Source: CBDAPI01 sp964565865
GTDB taxonomy: Bacteria; Acidobacteriota; UBA6911; RPQK01; CBDAPI01
Assembly (NCBI GenBank): GCA_964565865.1
Contig: CAZMGM010000018.1
Coordinates: 1-42,950 of the forward strand
Length of the DNA stretch: 42,950 bases
Reading direction: 5' to 3'
Shown in pieces: positions 42,863 through 42,950 of this stretch. Within the stretch, counting starts at the first letter, position 1, and each line of letters begins with the position of its first letter. The notes beneath the pieces were generated by a model, which saw only the letters and a list, made by a program, of their open reading frames with translations, was not told the DNA's origin and made no database searches. The position numbers and the translations under genes were made by a program.

Positions 42863-42950
42863 GATCCGGCGACGACCTACGTTCCCACACAGTCGCCCAT
42901 GCAGTATCATCGGCGCTGGAGGGCTTAACTTCTGTGTTCGGGATGGGAAC
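42863..42950 (-). rRNA. rrf: 5S ribosomal RNA, 3' part (5' part outside window)
   Basis: Read on the minus strand from 42950, the sequence begins GTTCCCATCCCGAACACAGA and continues AGTTAAGCCCTCCAGCGCCG. It includes TACTGCATGGGCGACTGTG and GGGAACGTAGGTCGTCGCC, the conserved loop B to helix V part of bacterial 5S rRNA. The first 25-30 bases lie beyond the right edge. The 3' end is placed near 42863. An rRNA operon therefore continues to the right, transcribed leftward. Confidence 0.95.

Noticed and set aside
1..42950. CRISPR arrays, insertion sequences, prophage or attachment sites
   Set aside because: I saw no regularly spaced direct repeats, no transposase, integrase or phage genes, and no tRNA-associated direct repeats.

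Overview
The window comes from a Gram-negative (diderm), moderately GC-rich bacterium. It has the LPS export genes lptB and lptC/lptA, an apolipoprotein N-acyltransferase, and part of an rRNA operon at the right edge. The leftward order lnt - prfB - (membrane protein) - recJ - lptC/A - lptB resembles what I recall from Acidobacteriota. That phylum call is an inference and a marker-gene tree should test it. Two runs of ten N (1491-1500 and 6330-6339) are scaffold gaps, each inside a gene, so the sequence is probably a draft or metagenome-derived contig. The standard genetic code is in use: TAA, TAG and TGA all end intact genes.

Layout. (1) 1-10695, minus strand: one tightly packed, probably co-transcribed envelope and housekeeping block. 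In transcription order it is nfeD - slipin - SPOR protein - lnt - prfB (with its programmed +1 frameshift site) - membrane protein - recJ - fused lptC/lptA - lptB. (2) 10700-14483, plus strand: a candidate 6S RNA, then moaD - moaE - nadE, overlapping or nearly so, then a nicotinamidase gene broken by two stop codons. (3) 14555-17350, minus strand: copper-exporting ATPase copA behind the frame-broken remains of its usual regulator csoR. (4) 17551-21241: a TSUP transporter on the plus strand, then a coupled minus-strand pair, an ACSF3/MatB-like malonyl-CoA synthetase and an amidase. (5) 21250-22150: a decayed stretch with remnants of a c-type cytochrome and an ABC ATPase. (6) 22160-26671, plus strand: hisS (possibly leaderless), aspS and a MerR/CarH-like regulator that lacks the cobalamin-binding histidine motif. 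(7) 26723-30794, minus strand: queF, a long-chain acyl-CoA synthetase, ispH and ferritin; a Fur-box-like repeat lies in the ferritin/lon divergent region. (8) 31039-40576: lon, a coiled-coil membrane protein, a small membrane protein, a TrmH-family methyltransferase coupled to rarA, a CaCA exchanger and a large GT-C-like membrane protein. (9) 40677-42950: the remnant of an ECF sigma factor, small ORFs, a two-helix membrane protein coupled to a YbjQ-family protein, two unknown minus-strand genes, and the 3' end of a 5S rRNA with its terminator.

Functionally the window is mostly core metabolism and envelope biogenesis. I see no insertion sequences, prophage, CRISPR array or tRNA gene. The most unusual feature is the density of decayed genes (pncA, csoR, a cytochrome, an ABC ATPase, an ECF sigma factor and one unidentified fragment) between intact housekeeping genes. 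Other points of interest are a MoaD whose Gly-Gly is not terminal, the malonyl-CoA synthetase/amidase pair, the degenerate B12-type regulator and the candidate 6S RNA.
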